From Candidatus Cloacimonas sp. (GTDB lineage: Bacteria > Cloacimonadota > Cloacimonadia > Cloacimonadales > Cloacimonadaceae), in contig JALOCJ010000004.1 in the NCBI GenBank assembly GCA_023227825.1, positions 62,001 through 126,000 on the forward strand: a stretch of 64,000 nt of DNA. Direction: 5' to 3'. Below the pieces are notes generated by a model. The model searched no databases. It was not told the DNA's origin and saw only the letters and a list, made by a program, of their open reading frames with translations. This document shows, piece by piece, positions 62,084 through 64,000 of this stretch. The number at the start of each line of letters is the position of its first letter. Position 1 is the stretch's first letter. The translations under genes and the position numbers were made by a program.

Positions 62084-62110
62084 ATCTGCGCTATCTGCGA
62101 AATCTGTATG
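62084..62110. repeat. 9-bp repeat ATCTGCGNN x3
   Basis: ATCTGCGCT, ATCTGCGAA, ATCTGTATG, related to the repeats at 51926 and 54531. Lies in the gap between ppx and glyA. Confidence 0.65.
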
Positions 62111-62147
62111 AAATAAAGCGTAGAAAGTCCTTAGCTATCTTGTAGTA

Positions 62148-62164
62148 GGAGGACAGTGTCCTCC
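62148..62164 (-). terminator. Hairpin directly after glyA
   Basis: GGAGGAC-ACT-GTCCTCC on the minus strand, perfect 7-bp stem starting three bases after the glyA stop, followed by TACTACAAG (no U-run). Could be a 3'-end stabiliser. Its GAC...GTC stem resembles the RGGA-loop family, but the loop does not fit. Confidence 0.4.
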
Positions 62165-62166
62165 GA

Positions 62167-63459
62167 TTACAGTTCAGGATAGAGAGGAAACTTATCCGTT
62201 AAAGAATGAACTTCTGTTTTCATTTCTTGCAGGTATTCCTCATTATCAATATGCTCGTAAACCCTTTTAATATAATCAGCAATCAGTTCCATTTCCGCTT
62301 TTCCCATTCCGCGAGTAGTTACAGCAGGAGTTCCTAAACGAATTCCGGAAGCAACAAAAGGACTTCTGGTATCAAAAGGAACAGTATTTTTATTAGCAGT
62401 AATTCCTGCTTTATCAAGTGCTTCTTCCATTTTTTTGCCACTGGGGCTGCCATTTATTTCGGGTCCTAAATCAATCAGCAGCAGGTGAGTATCGGTTCCT
62501 CCGGAAACAAGTTTAAAGCCGTTTTTAATTAAAGCATTAGATAAGGTCTCAGCATTTTCTATAACTTTTTGCTGATAGATTTTAAATTCCGGCTGCAGTG
62601 CTTCCTGAAAAGCAACTGCTTTAGCGGCAATAATATGCATTAGAGGACCTCCTTGCACACCGGGAAAAACCTTACTATCTACCTCTTTAGCAAATTCTTC
62701 TTTGCATAAAATAAGCCCGGCACGCGGTCCTCGTAAGGTCTTATGAGTTGTGGAAGTAACAATATCAGCATAAGGAACCGGGCTTTGATGTAAACCAACA
62801 GCAACAAGTCCTGCAATATGAGCCATATCAACCATAAGCTTAGCTCCAACTTTATCAGCAATTTCGCGAAATCTGGCAAAATCCAATTTCCGGGGATAGG
62901 CAGAAGCTCCAGCTAAAATCATTTGTGGTTTATGTTCCAAAGCTAATGCTTCCAGTTCATCATAATCCAATTGTTCCGTCTCTTTATTTACAGTGTAAGG
63001 AACAATATTATATAGCTGACCGCTGAAAGAAAGAGGATGACCATGGGTTAAATGACCCCCATGAGAAAGTTCCAAAGCCATAACTGTATCCCCTGGTTTA
63101 ACAAGTGTAAAATAAGCAGCCATATTTGCCTGGGAACCGCTATGGGGTTGAACATTTATATGGTCAGCTCCAAAAATTTGTTTTGCCCGCTCAATGGCTA
63201 AGCGTTCAGCATCGTTGATAAATTCACAGCCGCCATAATATCTACCATAAAGGTTGTAATTAATAGCGCCGGTTTTTTTACTCCAACGGTAGGGATAGCC
63301 CTCAGCATATTTATTGGTCATCACACAACCTTGAGCTTCCAAAACAGCCAGGGAAGTAAAATTCTCACTGGCAATCAGTTCCAGATTTTCCCGCTCTCTT
63401 TTCAGTTCATTCATAATGGCAGCGTAAATTTCGGGATCGGTTTTTTGAATGTGGTTCAT
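62167..63459 (-). CDS. glyA: Serine hydroxymethyltransferase
   Basis: 430 residues. PLP enzyme with ELIASENFTS near the N-terminus, QPHSGSQANMAAY, DMAHIAGLVAVG, the Schiff-base Lys in TSTTHKTLRGPRAG and PAVTTRGMGKAEM. Interconverts serine and glycine with tetrahydrofolate. Its start overlaps the rpiB stop by one base (TAATG). Confidence 0.96.
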   Translation of the reverse strand: MNHIQKTDPEIYAAIMNELKRERENLELIASENFTSLAVLEAQGCVMTNKYAEGYPYRWSKKTGAINYNLYGRYYGGCEFINDAERLAIERAKQIFGADHINVQPHSGSQANMAAYFTLVKPGDTVMALELSHGGHLTHGHPLSFSGQLYNIVPYTVNKETEQLDYDELEALALEHKPQMILAGASAYPRKLDFARFREIADKVGAKLMVDMAHIAGLVAVGLHQSPVPYADIVTSTTHKTLRGPRAGLILCKEEFAKEVDSKVFPGVQGGPLMHIIAAKAVAFQEALQPEFKIYQQKVIENAETLSNALIKNGFKLVSGGTDTHLLLIDLGPEINGSPSGKKMEEALDKAGITANKNTVPFDTRSPFVASGIRLGTPAVTTRGMGKAEMELIADYIKRVYEHIDNEEYLQEMKTEVHSLTDKFPLYPEL

Positions 63460-63890
63460 TACCTTTCTCCTTGATGTATTTTATTAATTCTGTTTAAATG
63501 CCTTTTACCCTCAAAAGAGGTGTTCAGCCAGACATTAGTAATATCTATGGCATAAGGAATGGCTGTAAATCTTCCTGCCAGGACCAAAATATTAGAATCG
63601 TTATGCAATCTTGATAGGCGAGCTATATCTGTATTTCCGCATAAAGCTGCTCTGATTCCAGGAACTTTATTGGCAGTTATACTCATTCCTATTCCACTGC
63701 CGCAAATTAAGATACCCTTATCACATTTTCCTTCTGCAACTGCTTTAGCTGCAGGATAACCGGTATCGGGATAATCCATACTTTCTGTACTGTTTGTGCC
63801 AAAATCTACAAATTCTATTTCAGGAAAGGCACTTTTTATGGCTTCTTTCATTTCAAAACCAGCATGGTCAGAACCAATTGCTATTTTCAT
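63459..63890 (-). CDS. rpiB: Ribose-5-phosphate isomerase B
   Basis: 143 residues. IAIGSDHAGFEMKEAI, DTGYPAAKAVAEG, LICGSGIGMSITANK with the active-site Cys, RAALCGNTDIARLSRLHNDS and LAGRF are RpiB/LacAB signatures. Interconverts ribose-5- and ribulose-5-phosphate. ATG 63890 has GCGGAGG upstream. It overlaps the end of the phosphotransacylase gene (ATGA). Confidence 0.95.
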   Translation of the reverse strand: MKIAIGSDHAGFEMKEAIKSAFPEIEFVDFGTNSTESMDYPDTGYPAAKAVAEGKCDKGILICGSGIGMSITANKVPGIRAALCGNTDIARLSRLHNDSNILVLAGRFTAIPYAIDITNVWLNTSFEGKRHLNRINKIHQGER

Positions 63891-64000
63891 TTTTCCTCCG
63901 CCATTAAACAAGATAGTGCAATACAGTAATATTTGGACTTTTCACTTTCACTACGGCTCATAACAATAACAGGTTTTGTCGTTCCGCAAATTAAACCTGC
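63887..64000 (-). CDS. Phosphate acetyl/butyryltransferase, C-terminal end
   Basis: Only the last 37 residues are in the window: AGLICGTTKPVIVMSRSESE, KSKYYCIALSCLMAEEK, then TGA overlapping the rpiB start. The T.PV...SR.DS...K..SIAL pattern is the conserved C-terminal substrate region of phosphotransacetylases/butyrylases (Pta/Ptb). With rpiB and glyA it forms a tightly overlapped operon. Whether acetyl or butyryl is the substrate cannot be told from this fragment. Confidence 0.7.
   Translation of the reverse strand, partial: AGLICGTTKPVIVMSRSESEKSKYYCIALSCLMAEEK

Noticed and set aside
62148..62164. Membership of the glyA-end hairpin in the RGGA-loop family
   Set aside because: The stem resembles the family, but the loop is ACT/AGT and lacks GGA.

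Overview
The window is a low-G+C (roughly 37%), gene-dense bacterial chromosome segment. It has diderm features (TolC-type outer-membrane channel, LpxK for lipid A, meso-diaminopimelate-type MurE) together with a secreted protein ending in a FlgD-like/type IX-style C-terminal sorting domain. This combination, the CCA-encoding tRNAs and the numerous intergenic repeats point to the Fibrobacteres-Chlorobi-Bacteroidetes neighbourhood. Cloacimonadota ('Candidatus Cloacimonas'-like) is my best guess, by inference and not by search.

Layout. (1) 1-6.4 kb, minus strand: a tetR-tolC-adaptor-RND efflux operon with a palindromic operator on its promoter, followed by a DUF3332-type lipoprotein. (2) 6.4-7.2 kb: decayed gene fragments and hairpins. 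(3) 7.2-17.9 kb: ftsY (minus), then plus-strand housekeeping genes: a membrane protein, trmB, a GAF/HD-GYP phosphodiesterase, dusB, a GNAT acetyltransferase, a delta'-like clamp-loader gene, murJ and uvrC. (4) 18.7-35.2 kb: a complete-looking dcw cluster (mraZ, rsmH, ftsL-like, ftsI, a murE-murF fusion, mraY, murD, ftsW, murG, murC, ftsQ, ftsA, ftsZ), with a promoter and MraZ-type operator in front and an intrinsic terminator behind. (5) 36.2-42.3 kb: umuC-type polymerase, IMPACT/YigZ, a ChaN-like/Memo/AMMECR1 trio, four tRNAs, a HAD phosphatase and a P-loop ATPase. (6) 42.5-44.5 kb: a secreted peptidylarginine-deiminase homologue. (7) 44.6-47.7 kb: potABC-type ABC transporter with a structured leader. 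(8) 48.4-51.7 kb: a nuclease-dead UvrC-like protein, purC, a lone receiver domain, lpxK. (9) 52-64 kb: DUF4405-like protein, rsmE, the hrcA-grpE-dnaK-dnaJ operon with two CIRCE-like operators, a P-type cation ATPase, ppx/gppA, and a phosphotransacylase-rpiB-glyA operon.

Intergenic DNA is unusual. Gaps longer than about 300 bp are almost all filled with repeats. These include two diverged ~450-bp copies in inverted orientation (12.2 and 47.8-48.2 kb), a 99-bp tandem repeat (17.9 kb) with a lone relative at 35.8 kb, a 33-bp x4 array (48.2 kb), a 23-bp x4 array (37.5 kb), 8- and 9-bp microsatellites, and a dispersed hairpin family with core GAC-N-RGGA-N'-GTC in which the stems change but pairing is kept.

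The observations I consider most worth following are the peptidylarginine deiminase homologue carrying the residues that define the Porphyromonas enzyme, the UvrC paralogue that keeps the Fe-S cysteines and UVR motif but has lost both nucleases, the RGGA-loop hairpin family (possible CsrA-like sites or a REP-like element), the ~450-bp structured repeat, and the attenuator-like leader of the pot operon.
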